A stretch of DNA of 64,000 nucleotides from Candidatus Avelusimicrobium gallinaceum (lineage in GTDB: Bacteria; Elusimicrobiota; Elusimicrobia; Elusimicrobiales; Elusimicrobiaceae): assembly GCA_944324965.1 (NCBI GenBank), contig CALUYH010000007.1:17020-81019 (forward strand). Reading direction: 5' to 3'. The notes beneath the pieces were generated by a model, which was not told where the DNA came from, did no database searches, and worked only from the letters and a program-made list of their open reading frames with translations. Positions 27,701 through 35,339 of the stretch are shown here, piece by piece. Within the stretch, counting starts at the first letter, position 1. Each line of letters opens with the position of its first letter. The translations under genes and the position numbers were made by a program.

Positions 27701-29414
27701 CTTGCAGCCCGTCAAAACGTTTGACCGCTCGGCTACCAAAGCGGGCGAAGGCATGCCGATTACCGAAGAATGGGACGCGCTCTACTTCTACAACCCGACT
27801 CCGTCCACCGAACGCCACACGCAGGAAGAAATTACCGCCTGCACGGGCGCGACGGACCTGAAACAGTGCCCGTATGAAATGGTGCCGGACGGCCAGTATC
27901 CGTTCTTTATCTCGGCCCGCTCGGACGAAGCGTTCAACCGCTACTATGCCAACGGCGGTGAAACGATTGCGGGCAGTACGGGAACCTATCTGCCGGGTGC
28001 TCCGTTCAAAACGGCGGCCGAAGTGGAACAGCAGGATTACCTGTACGCGACGGAAAAACCCGTAAGCAAAATCAACGTCACCCGCGGGCCGGTGTACTTC
28101 TTGGACGGCTCGGTGGTGGTGTATCCGAATGCGCCGCAGTTGTTTAACGCGTCTTCGGGCCCGGTGTTCATTCCGCCGTACGAAATCAACTTTGCGGTGT
28201 CCCGTGCGTCTACCGTAGAAGTAGCCGTGGTGGCCTTGCAGCCCAATATGTGCTACGGCACCACCGGCACCCTCACCCAGCGCAACGCCGCTGCGGGCGA
28301 AGTGTGCAAATACCTCTCTACGATGACGATTGTCAACACCAGCGATTTTGACCCGAACATCACCCGCAAAATCTACTGGGACGGTACGGACAACAACGGT
28401 ATTTACGTCAAGCCGGGTATCTACGAAATCCGCCTGACGGCCAAAAACTACCCCGATCCGGGCTTGTACCAGGAAACGGTCAAGAGCGTCACCGTCAATG
28501 CCGACCTCTTGAAAGTGTTCGACTTGCTGGAAGCCGACGGCTATGCCATCTCCCAGCGCGGTACGGATATGAAGATTGGCTACCAGATCTCGGTGCCGAT
28601 GAAAGTGGCCATCCAAATCTTCAAACCCGGTACGACGATTTACGATTATCAGAAAGGCACCTTGCGTAACCCGACCACGGGTACGGAAGTGAAGGACATC
28701 CACGAAGTGCTGGTAAGAGCCATTGTGGGTATCCGCCCGGCCACCACGCTGATTGAAGAAGTGTGGGACGGCCGCGACTATGCCCAGCAGGAAGTGCCGG
28801 ACGGAACCTATCCGTTCCGCTTCGTAACGGCCCTCAATTCTGCCGATATTGACAGTGTAACCGGCGAAATTTTGGGCGGGGACGATTCCAGCACCAACAG
28901 CCAGCTGTGGAGTGTGGATAAAGTGGCCGACACGTATCAATACCAGAACCTGCACAAGGCTACGGTGGCCATCGGTGACGGGCGCTTTGTCTGCGAGGAT
29001 TGGGAGAAGACGGTATTCTTCTATCCGAACCCGCTGCGCGATGCTTCCAAAGGCACGCTGGAAATTACCAAAATGCCGGTGCCGGGCACGGTGTCTATCA
29101 AATTCTTCAACCTGGCGGGCGACTTGGTGCGCGACAGCAATTATACCTGCGTGGACGCCAATAACTACCAGATTACGATGGGCAGCAGCTTGCAGTTCAA
29201 CCCGGACAACACGCCGGAAGGCGCTACCCAAATGACGGGCGACGACTTGGCCGCGTTCCCCAACCTCCGCAACGCCGCGTTGCGCTGCCGCTGGGACCGC
29301 ACCAACCAACACGGCCGGAAAGTGGCCCGCGGCGTGTACTTCGGCCTGGTGGACTTTAAAGCCCAAAACGGCCGTGAGCACTGCCAGAAAGTCGTCAAGA
29401 TTTTGGTGCCGTAA
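24717..29414 (+). CDS. giant secreted protein with repeated FlgD-type Ig domains
   Basis: About 1565 residues. A signal peptide ends near residue 39 (LLLAAGAPLFAQ). At least seven copies of a FlgD-Ig-like core (WDGRxxxGxxxxxGxY) recur, at about 25974, 26370, 26897, 27771, 28375, 28764 and 29290. The C-terminus has the FYPNPLRD ... GVYFGLVDFKAQNG pattern, like the terminal beta domains of large surface proteins in Fibrobacterota, Elusimicrobiota and Bacteroidota. Cysteines are numerous in the first 300 residues. I prefer ATG 24717 (AAGGGA 13 nt upstream); ATG 24732 is an alternative that gives the same mature protein. The PorV-like gene follows, so the protein may be exported with its help. 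Function unknown; surface or adhesive protein likely. Confidence 0.8.
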   Translation: MDTCTMKKINSLLRVFLSKAASCAVLTALLLAAGAPLFAQTAEVRNAGVYYRPSTTTNGMYCDWSAEGLDELVDSVNGYNRSFVTSPAPDGNANQTDPWVSSALIEYDQPYPSTTPADNNYPNHCLSLCMQVVCTNKPMAQSTYSISFPLQQIKFDIVKYYNGKNIENPDETPAIRTISLYPNLEEAKCGSYVCPGGPAGEYTCSAPKYELRNGTCYVLGKTEEAPGECSSKLSTAEGGNCENHSCNYIIFNNDGTPTNQPITFCAAWDGSYEIGGEFGKSNGDYAFRATVATDTPGDNIITDKIEFNSTIAYPGMNQIPIQVDVTNVHSVRSTPTVVGDITAVSAQPYTFAYRLSKDSDVRVAIFDASNSDDIDYGATNNIDNLAATSLVRTLVDWQPRMGEGMKGTESDTQIIEFDSWDGRNDSGMLLPAGNYVAAIQAKAQDEWPGVDFSRAVTRQVSLDPLKLTDITSTGLNKKSTAYASINYVPTEPSTVYLQIYTPGTTFTGASTPTQVLTDSSTPTGTGPTAQGGSLVYSASEQRSGRMNFTSKWDGLCGMEEGCTRTYAKGEEMSNGVACDQNTCTETFAYGAPMPDGNYVYVLWAEIPYNGSYVNAVGGNGTPAFTAQGTCAAGQNGKCYTGVKTLNYSIGQLPVERGLVDITIQPVSYSTVGSSPTAYGLDPFIFKYAIARDATVIARVENAAGVPVKHLTPEEGITQVSQQLNTLSWDGRDDQGRIVTPGTYMFTVQTKDAMFPSVTNKASAVFPVDMYRVVDVSTTDVYGDSEAKATISYMLSKAMNVQINIYNKDVVIPAYNDTTGDYNDYTVISTQVATGYTNDLASVNVYEQGQTDIFATLTAVDVGTVVSLTGTNNPYTRDTITAAENPNYVEGSAVAGEEQYIVTLKRESVNVTTNTATTWPPRICDKTTDAKLFCPADATWTDGTGGAAGTCSAASVDYVVPSRATSANACIYVNDTTFTNYPATAAQAASGVVDVRLQPVKTFDRSATKAGEGMPITEEWDALYFYNPTPSTERHTQEEITACTGATDLKQCPYEMVPDGQYPFFISARSDEAFNRYYANGGETIAGSTGTYLPGAPFKTAAEVEQQDYLYATEKPVSKINVTRGPVYFLDGSVVVYPNAPQLFNASSGPVFIPPYEINFAVSRASTVEVAVVALQPNMCYGTTGTLTQRNAAAGEVCKYLSTMTIVNTSDFDPNITRKIYWDGTDNNGIYVKPGIYEIRLTAKNYPDPGLYQETVKSVTVNADLLKVFDLLEADGYAISQRGTDMKIGYQISVPMKVAIQIFKPGTTIYDYQKGTLRNPTTGTEVKDIHEVLVRAIVGIRPATTLIEEVWDGRDYAQQEVPDGTYPFRFVTALNSADIDSVTGEILGGDDSSTNSQLWSVDKVADTYQYQNLHKATVAIGDGRFVCEDWEKTVFFYPNPLRDASKGTLEITKMPVPGTVSIKFFNLAGDLVRDSNYTCVDANNYQITMGSSLQFNPDNTPEGATQMTGDDLAAFPNLRNAALRCRWDRTNQHGRKVARGVYFGLVDFKAQNGREHCQKVVKILVP

Positions 29415-29420
29415 ACCCGA

Positions 29421-29438
29421 GGGGGGCGCAAGCCCCCC
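29421..29438. repeat. GC hairpin after the giant gene
   Basis: GGGGGGC-GCAA-GCCCCCC forms a 7-bp stem with a GNRA-type loop 6 nt after the stop codon. It is not followed by T residues, so it may stabilise the mRNA end rather than terminate. The rest of 29439-29520 holds two weaker GC repeats. Confidence 0.5.
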
Positions 29439-29520
29439 AAAGGCGTTGTAGTTGTTGCAGGGGCCCATGGGGCCGGAACTTAACTAAAAGCCCGGATAAG
29501 TCCGGCAGAAAACGGAATTT

Positions 29521-30492
29521 ATGAATATAAGATTAAAAGTTTTAATTGCATGTTTAACGGTCGGTCTGGCAAGCGCCAGCGCGTCGGCTTCGTCTATTGA
29601 TACGTATGCCGGTACCAGCGCGAGTGCGTTTTTAAAGATTGACGCCGGCTCCCCCAGAGCCCAGGCCTTAGGCAATGCCTATGTGTCCATTGCGGACGGG
29701 CCGGAAGCCCTGTTTTGGAACCCGGCGGGGGCGGCCTCGGCCACCACGCGCGAGCTCCAGTTTGCGTATTTGGACTATTTGCAGGGGTACAAAGCCCGTA
29801 CGCTGGCCTATTTGCAGCCGATTGGCAAAACCATTATCGGCGTGACGCTGAACTATATGGATATGGACGGGTTTGATTTCCGCGATGATACGGGCCAGTT
29901 AAACCCCGAAGTCGGCACCCCGGTGCAGAACTTTGTGGGCGGATTATCCATTGCGCGCGGATTTTTTGACCAGAAACTCCAAATCGGCGGTACGGCCAAA
30001 TATATTTCGGAAAAGTTGGACTCCAACCACTACAACAACGTCGGTTTTGACGTGGGCGCCAAGCTGCGTCTGGTAAATTGGTTGGGTTTGGGCGGTGCGC
30101 TTGTGAACATCGGCGACCGCGAAGAAATGCCCCGCGGTTTGCGCTTGGGGGCGGACATCAACACGCGCTATTTTACGATTTCGGGCGAATATATGGAATA
30201 CCGCGATGATAAAGCCCGCTACGGCGTAGGGTTGGAAATCCACATCCCCGAAGATTTGCTCCAGGTCGCCCGGTTTGATTTGCGCGTGGGTTATTATACC
30301 CGCGACAACACCGGTGTAAGCACCGAAGATTGGGTAAGCAGCCTGGGGTTGGAAGAAACTTCTAAAGTATCGTTCGGGTTTGGTATTTACAGCTCGGAAT
30401 TGTTCGGCTACGGTGCGTCTATTGACTATGCCGTCACGCCGTTCGGAGCGTTGGGCACGTCGCAGCAGATTGCGCTGGCCATCCAGTTTTAA
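29521..30492 (+). CDS. PorV/PorQ-family outer membrane beta-barrel protein
   Basis: A 323-residue exported protein with a signal peptide (about 1-24). The signature GSPRAQALGNAYVSIADGPEALFWNPAG (36 onward) is characteristic of the PorV/PorQ and UPF0164 families. Alternating hydrophobic beta strands follow, ending in a terminal aromatic (QF) as in outer-membrane barrels. In Bacteroidota PorV is the shuttle of the type IX secretion system; in other phyla these proteins accompany large Ig-repeat surface proteins. Here the gene lies 107 nt after such a giant gene and 3 nt before the first pilin-like gene. No other type IX components are in the window. Confidence 0.85.
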   Translation: MNIRLKVLIACLTVGLASASASASSIDTYAGTSASAFLKIDAGSPRAQALGNAYVSIADGPEALFWNPAGAASATTRELQFAYLDYLQGYKARTLAYLQPIGKTIIGVTLNYMDMDGFDFRDDTGQLNPEVGTPVQNFVGGLSIARGFFDQKLQIGGTAKYISEKLDSNHYNNVGFDVGAKLRLVNWLGLGGALVNIGDREEMPRGLRLGADINTRYFTISGEYMEYRDDKARYGVGLEIHIPEDLLQVARFDLRVGYYTRDNTGVSTEDWVSSLGLEETSKVSFGFGIYSSELFGYGASIDYAVTPFGALGTSQQIALAIQF

Positions 30493-30495
30493 CGT

Positions 30496-30681
30496 ATGAC
30501 GAAAGAGGGCAAAACGAAAAAATGGTTGAACAATAAAGGCCAAACCGCGGTAGAATATATGGTAATAGCGGCGGGCCTGTTGACGGCGATTATTTCGTTT
30601 TATGTGCTCTATTCGTATATGGTTCCGCAGCAGTTTGAAGAAGGGGCCAAAGTCGTTTTGTCGGACTATGACGTGAGCTGA
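30496..30681 (+). CDS. small Flp/TadE-like prepilin
   Basis: A 61-residue protein. The class III prepilin motif KGQTAVEYMVIAAGLL carries cleavage after Gly (about residue 15) and Glu at +5 followed by Tyr. One hydrophobic helix (about 21-44) and a short acidic tail follow. It is probably processed by a TadV-type peptidase, which is not in this window. It starts 3 nt after the PorV-like gene and precedes the better Flp candidate, so it may be a minor or variant pilin. Confidence 0.8.
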   Translation: MTKEGKTKKWLNNKGQTAVEYMVIAAGLLTAIISFYVLYSYMVPQQFEEGAKVVLSDYDVS

Positions 30682-30713
30682 AAAAGTTTTAAAAAAATCA
30701 GGAGGAATCTCAC

Positions 30714-30935
30714 ATGAAGTTTATCGTTGCTTTGCAAACCAGAATGGAAGCCTTGAAAGCGCAGGCTTTGGGCTGCCTGAAGAAACAAGAAGGCCAGAAC
30801 ACGATTGAATACGTATTGATGCTCGTAGTGGTCGTGGGCGTGGCTGGCTTGGCCGGTGTGTTGATTAAGAACTATATGCCTGAATTGTTTGAACAAATTA
30901 AAGGCAAAATCACCGGCAATATGGAAAGCATGTAA
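30714..30935 (+). CDS. flp: Flp-family pilin, probably the major subunit
   Basis: A 73-residue protein. A basic leader of about 27 residues is followed by EGQNTIEYVLMLVVVVGVAG: cleavage Gly-Gln, Glu at +5 and Tyr at +6, then a long hydrophobic helix and a short polar tail of about 25 residues. The strong ribosome site AGGAGG is 7 nt before the ATG, stronger than those of its neighbours. That fits abundant synthesis of the main fibre subunit. Mature length is about 46 residues, normal for Flp pilins. Confidence 0.9.
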   Translation: MKFIVALQTRMEALKAQALGCLKKQEGQNTIEYVLMLVVVVGVAGLAGVLIKNYMPELFEQIKGKITGNMESM

Positions 30936-30946
30936 TTTGAGGGTGT

Positions 30947-31435
30947 ATGAACAAATTTCGTAGGAAGTGTGGCGGGCAGGTAACGGCGGAGCTGATGTTT
31001 ATTTTGCCGGTATTTATGTTGATGATTTTCTTCGTCCTTGAATACGGCAACATCGCCTACCACACGATTATTGCTAACCACGCTTCCTATGAGTTTGCCC
31101 GTATCGGTTCGCTGGTAGCCGTCAAAAAGCCCAGCGGCCGGCCGGACAGAACGGTTATAACGCAAAAAATCAACCAAGCCAAGCAGAAAGTGTTTGGCAC
31201 CAAATCGGGCGGTATTGCCGTAAACGTGAAGGTGGAAACCACCGGCACGGACCCGATGTATAAAAAGCACCGCCACGAAGACGTGGTGGTTACGGTAACG
31301 TATCCCGTGCATTTGATGTTCCCTGGCACCAGCTATGTGCTGGCCAGCGAGCCCCGCCGGGAAGGCATCCGTAAAATAAGAGCTACGGCCCGGATGCCGA
31401 TTGAAAAAGCGTATCTGAGTTCGGATACCAAATAA
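30947..31435 (+). CDS. tadE: TadE-family pseudopilin
   Basis: A 162-residue protein with the TadE-type start GGQVTAELMFILPVFMLMIFFVLEYGNIAY (Glu at +5 after Gly). The helix is followed by a C-terminal globular part of about 110 residues. TadE-like pseudopilins are processed by the same peptidase as Flp and are needed for fibre assembly. It lies 11 nt after the major pilin gene. The following 45-nt gap contains an AAGGAG site for cpaB. Confidence 0.88.
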   Translation: MNKFRRKCGGQVTAELMFILPVFMLMIFFVLEYGNIAYHTIIANHASYEFARIGSLVAVKKPSGRPDRTVITQKINQAKQKVFGTKSGGIAVNVKVETTGTDPMYKKHRHEDVVVTVTYPVHLMFPGTSYVLASEPRREGIRKIRATARMPIEKAYLSSDTK

Positions 31436-31480
31436 TTGGGATTTGTTAATTTAAATAAAGCAGGTTTCTAAGGAGACGAA

Positions 31481-32236
31481 ATGAAAAAAGGAATCTTTCT
31501 TCCGTTGGTGATAGCCTTGTTGGCTGCCCTCATATACGGGATGATTGTGAACAGCGCGTCTAAAAAACTGAACGCGTCCAAAAACATCAAGCAGGTGTTT
31601 GTGCCTGTGCGCGATATTAAAGAACGCGAAGTCATCAAGCGCGACTACATCAAAACGGTGCCGGTGCCGGCGGCGTACCTGCAGAAGGATGCGTTTACCT
31701 ACACGACGGATGCCGACTTTAAAGCGATTGAAAACGCCGTCGCGCGCATTCAAATTCCGAAAGGGAACCAGATTTCCAAATATGCCGTAACCTCGCTGTC
31801 TCCCGAGGCCGGCTTGTCCAGCAAAATCCCGGTGCAGATGAGAGGTTTCGTCATCAACAACATTCCGCTGGCTACCGCCAGTATGATTAAACCGGACGAC
31901 AACGTGGATATTTTGCTGACGTTTGAAGCCGTAATGAAAAGCGGCGCCCGCCAGAAAGTGACGGTGACGCTGCTGCAGAACGTAAAAGTATTGGGCGTCG
32001 GGGCCGACTTGGGCCAGGGGCTGGATGCCAAATCCGCCAGCGCGATGGAAGCCAAGGACGAAGATGCCGCCGCCTATTCGGACAGCTCGGCGCTTTCGCT
32101 GGCGCTTTCGCCGCGTGACGCGCAGTATTTGGCGCTTGCTCAGGCGGAAGGGGATATTTCCGTCATCTTGCGTACGCCCGGCGACGTGACCAACTACTTG
32201 ATGGAAATCGCGACCTTTGAGAAATTATTTCAATAA
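31481..32236 (+). CDS. cpaB: CpaB/RcpC pilus assembly protein
   Basis: A 251-residue protein with an N-terminal membrane anchor (about 5-24) and a SAF domain (about 40-105, with VPVRDIKEREVIKRDYI). The RcpC/CpaB core follows, with PVQMRGFVINNIPLATASMIKPDDNVDILLTF. In Tad systems this periplasmic protein works with the secretin, possibly gating it or binding peptidoglycan. It stands directly before the secretin gene, the standard order (cpaB-cpaC). The length is typical of the shorter members. Confidence 0.9.
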   Translation: MKKGIFLPLVIALLAALIYGMIVNSASKKLNASKNIKQVFVPVRDIKEREVIKRDYIKTVPVPAAYLQKDAFTYTTDADFKAIENAVARIQIPKGNQISKYAVTSLSPEAGLSSKIPVQMRGFVINNIPLATASMIKPDDNVDILLTFEAVMKSGARQKVTVTLLQNVKVLGVGADLGQGLDAKSASAMEAKDEDAAAYSDSSALSLALSPRDAQYLALAQAEGDISVILRTPGDVTNYLMEIATFEKLFQ

Positions 32237-32250
32237 CGTACAGGACTGAT

Positions 32251-32997
32251 ATGACGAATAAAAAGTTTATAGTTAATGTATCCCTTGCGGTATTACTTTT
32301 CAGTGTGCTGCTGCCGTCGTGCGCGTTTGCCAAAAAAACGCGTCTGGTGGCCGTCAGCGCCGACGTGGTGGAAATCAGCGGAACCATGCAAAGCGTGAAA
32401 GGTTTTTCGTGGAACCAGCTGTTTGACTTTGAGGAAGCCTCCATTCCCGGCATATTGTCCTTGGGCGAGTTTGAACGCAAAACCGCCGTTACGACGCGCC
32501 TGCGCTTGATGGAAACGGAAGGCCGTGCCCAGGTGCTGTCCAACCCGAAGATTGTTACTTCCTCCGGCAACAGCGCCAAAATCACCGTCGGCGGCAAGGT
32601 GCCGATACCGATTGTAAACAATCAGGGTGTCGGTTCGCAGCTGGAAGAATACGGCATTTTGCTTAACGTATTGCCTACGATTATTCCCGAACGCAACAAC
32701 ATCATTGATTTGCAGGTGCAGCTGTCCGTGTCCACGGTGGACTATTCCAGAACGGTAGTCATCGGTACGGCCACGGCGCCTTCTTTCACCAACCGCGACG
32801 TGGAAACCCACGTGGAACTCAACAGCGGCGAAACGCTGGTCATCGGCGGGCTGAAAAGCAGCTCGCGCAACGTGTCCGAAGACCGCGTGCCGTTCTTGGG
32901 CCGCATTCCGCTGATTGGCTTGTTGTTTAAGAGCAAAGACGTAACGGAAGAACAACGCTCGTTATTCCTGTTTATTACGGTTGAAATTGTGGAATAG
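32251..32997 (+). CDS. minimal type II/III-type secretin (CpaC/RcpA position)
   Basis: Only 248 residues: signal peptide (about 1-27) and then essentially just the secretin beta-domain. Typical elements are TRLRLMETEGRAQVLSNPKIVTSSGNSAKI, VGGKVPIP, GILLNVLPTI and the C-terminal GETLVIGGL ... VPFLGRIPLIGLLF. CpaC/RcpA proteins are normally 400-550 residues with an N-terminal BON/N0-like region, which is absent here. ATG 32251 follows the signal-peptide pattern, and there is no room for a longer N-terminus because cpaB ends 15 nt before. It would still supply the outer-membrane gate, with docking perhaps done by other proteins. Confidence 0.85.
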   Translation: MTNKKFIVNVSLAVLLFSVLLPSCAFAKKTRLVAVSADVVEISGTMQSVKGFSWNQLFDFEEASIPGILSLGEFERKTAVTTRLRLMETEGRAQVLSNPKIVTSSGNSAKITVGGKVPIPIVNNQGVGSQLEEYGILLNVLPTIIPERNNIIDLQVQLSVSTVDYSRTVVIGTATAPSFTNRDVETHVELNSGETLVIGGLKSSSRNVSEDRVPFLGRIPLIGLLFKSKDVTEEQRSLFLFITVEIVE

Positions 32998-33002
32998 TTT
33001 TT

Positions 33003-35318
33003 ATGGCAGAAGAAAACGCAATCCAAAAAACTGATGCTAAGATTATTGCTTTTTCCGGTCCGAAAGAAGGGGCCGGAAAAACCACGCTTGTGCTGAACTT
33101 GGCGTTGGGCTGGGCGGGCATTCAAAAACGCCCGGTGCTGATTGTGCCGCTGGACCCGTTGGCCCGGCAGGAACACAGCTTTTATTTGGATATCAAAAAG
33201 CCGGTCAGCGTTTCGGACATTTTGCGGACGCTGGGCAACACGTCTATTGCCGTAGTGGGCGGGTTGCTGCGCGGGAAGATTTCCATGTCCCAGTGGGGGG
33301 TAGGTGTATTGCCGCTGGGTAATACGCGCGCGCAGGTGGCGGCTATCAGCCCTAAAATTTTAATTCCTATTCTGTCGCGCCTGTCGCAGACGTTTGATAT
33401 TTTCCTGGATGTGGATTCCAGCTTCCCCATGCAGGCTTTTGCCTTTGATATTGCGGACAAGGTGTTTTGGGTTTCCCAAGCCACCCGCACGCATTTAAAT
33501 TCCACCGTACAGCTTTTTAACGATTACAAAGAACAGCGCTACCCGATGGACCGCGTGAGCATTATCTGCAACGCGTACGATATGCCCGGGTCTATCCCGT
33601 ACGAAGAAGTAGAACGCTTTTATTCGTCTTTGGGGCGCGAAATTGACGTGTTTTTGCCCTGGGATGACGAGGTGATGGCCACTTCCAACCGCAAAGAAGT
33701 GGAAATTATCACCAACCCCCAGTCGGAATGGGTGAAAGGCCTGCGCCTGGTGCTGGCCAAAATCCGCGATTTGAAACCGGCCCCGAAAGATTGGGTGGCC
33801 TCGGTGTCGGACGAAGAATTTACCCAAGCCGCCAAAGAAATTTGGAGCCCGATTCTGTTTGACGACGGCAAAACCACCAGCGTGGCGGAGCACGTGGCCG
33901 CGGAAGACGAAGGCAACCAGACCAAACTGTCGTTTTGGGACGATTTGAAACAGAAAATCCACAAAGAAGTGGTGCACACGCTGGAAATTGAACACATCGT
34001 GGTGAGCGACGAAAACACCGCCAGCGAACAAACCCGCAAACGGGTGGCCGCCATTGTGGACGATATTTTGCAAAAGCAGCCCAACTTGCAGTTCTCGCGC
34101 GACCAGCGCACGCGCTTCTCGTCGGAACTGTTGGACGAAATTTTGGGCTTGGGGCCGCTGGAAGTATTAATGCGCGACCCGGCCGTTACCGAAATCATGG
34201 TCAACGCGTTTGACAAAATCTTCATCGAACAAAAAGGTAAACTGACGCTGACCAAATACAAATTCCGCAACAACGACCAAGTGGTGCAGGTGATTAAACG
34301 CATCGTGGCGCCGCTGGGCCGCCGTATTGACGAATCCGTGCCGCTCGTGGACGCCCGCTTGAAAGACGGCTCCCGTGTGAACGCCATCATCGCGCCGCTG
34401 GCCGTGTCCGGCCCGACGCTGACCATCCGTCGTTTCTCGCAAAAACCGTTCGGCCCGGAAGATTATTACCGTTTTGGAACCATCAGCCCGGAATGTATGG
34501 CCTTTATTGAACAGTGCGTCCGTATCCGCAAGAACATCATCGTGTGCGGCGGTACGGGTACCGGTAAAACCACGTTCTTAAACGCCATTTCCGGCTATAT
34601 CGCCAACGATGAACGTATCATCACCGTGGAAGACACCGCGGAATTGCGCTTGCAGCAGCCGCACTGGGTGTCTTTGGAAAGCCGTCCGCCAAACGTGGAA
34701 GGCAAAGGGGCGATTACCATTCAGGATTTAGTCAAAAACTGCTTGCGTATGCGTCCGGACCGCATTGTGGTCGGGGAATGCCGCGGCGGCGAAGCACTGG
34801 ATATGTTGCAGGCGATGAACACCGGTCACGAAGGTTCGCTGACCACCATTCACGCCAACACGCCGCGCGACGGGCTGTCCCGCTTGGAAGCCATGTGCAT
34901 GCAGACGGGGGCCGAATTGCCGGTGTACGTAATCCGCGAAATGATTTCCTCGGCCGTAAACATGATTGTGCAGCTGTCGCGTTTTTCGGACGGTTCCAGA
35001 AAGGTAACCTATATCACCGAAATGCACGGCCAAAAAGACGGGGAAATCCAATCCACGGATTTGTTCCGCTACGTGCAGACCGGCGTGGACGAAAACGGCA
35101 AAGTGCAGGGCGTGTTTGCGCCTACGGGCCAACTGCCGACGTTTTTTGATGAATTTGCCTCCAAAGGGCACCCGGTGGATAAAAACATTTTCTTGAAAAA
35201 TGCCGTCCCTCTGGACGAAAACGGCGAACCGGACAAACAGGCCGTAGCGCGCTTGCAGCAGCAAATGGCGGCCAAAAACGTTCCGCCTGCTCCGCCCGCG
35301 GCGCCGGTGCAGCATTAA
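33003..35318 (+). CDS. CpaE/TadZ-CpaF/TadA fusion ATPase
   Basis: A 771-residue fusion. Residues about 12-255 form a ParA/MinD-like TadZ/CpaE ATPase with the deviant Walker A KEGAGKTT (21-28). Residues about 315-690 form the CpaF/TadA secretion ATPase. This half has LGLGPLEVLMRDPAVTEIMVN, Walker A GGTGTGKTT (516-524), an Asp/His box region and RIVVGECRGGEALDML (587-602). A Pro/Gln-rich tail ends it. CpaE normally positions the apparatus at a site in the cell and CpaF drives pilin polymerisation; the fusion would tie the motor to the locator. The nucleotide sequence shows no stop or frameshift between the halves. Confidence 0.92.
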   Translation: MAEENAIQKTDAKIIAFSGPKEGAGKTTLVLNLALGWAGIQKRPVLIVPLDPLARQEHSFYLDIKKPVSVSDILRTLGNTSIAVVGGLLRGKISMSQWGVGVLPLGNTRAQVAAISPKILIPILSRLSQTFDIFLDVDSSFPMQAFAFDIADKVFWVSQATRTHLNSTVQLFNDYKEQRYPMDRVSIICNAYDMPGSIPYEEVERFYSSLGREIDVFLPWDDEVMATSNRKEVEIITNPQSEWVKGLRLVLAKIRDLKPAPKDWVASVSDEEFTQAAKEIWSPILFDDGKTTSVAEHVAAEDEGNQTKLSFWDDLKQKIHKEVVHTLEIEHIVVSDENTASEQTRKRVAAIVDDILQKQPNLQFSRDQRTRFSSELLDEILGLGPLEVLMRDPAVTEIMVNAFDKIFIEQKGKLTLTKYKFRNNDQVVQVIKRIVAPLGRRIDESVPLVDARLKDGSRVNAIIAPLAVSGPTLTIRRFSQKPFGPEDYYRFGTISPECMAFIEQCVRIRKNIIVCGGTGTGKTTFLNAISGYIANDERIITVEDTAELRLQQPHWVSLESRPPNVEGKGAITIQDLVKNCLRMRPDRIVVGECRGGEALDMLQAMNTGHEGSLTTIHANTPRDGLSRLEAMCMQTGAELPVYVIREMISSAVNMIVQLSRFSDGSRKVTYITEMHGQKDGEIQSTDLFRYVQTGVDENGKVQGVFAPTGQLPTFFDEFASKGHPVDKNIFLKNAVPLDENGEPDKQAVARLQQQMAAKNVPPAPPAAPVQH

Positions 35319-35339
35319 GCAGGGTTGTAAAGGGTATAT

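Noticed and set aside
27507..29468. 653-codon open frame on the minus strand
   Set aside because: It lies wholly opposite the giant Ig-repeat gene, has the His/Arg/Gly-rich composition of a shadow frame, and shows no domain or ribosome site.
29521..30492. Full type IX secretion system
   Set aside because: Only the PorV-like protein and a cargo-like terminal domain are visible; no PorK, PorL, PorM, PorN or Sov genes are in the window.
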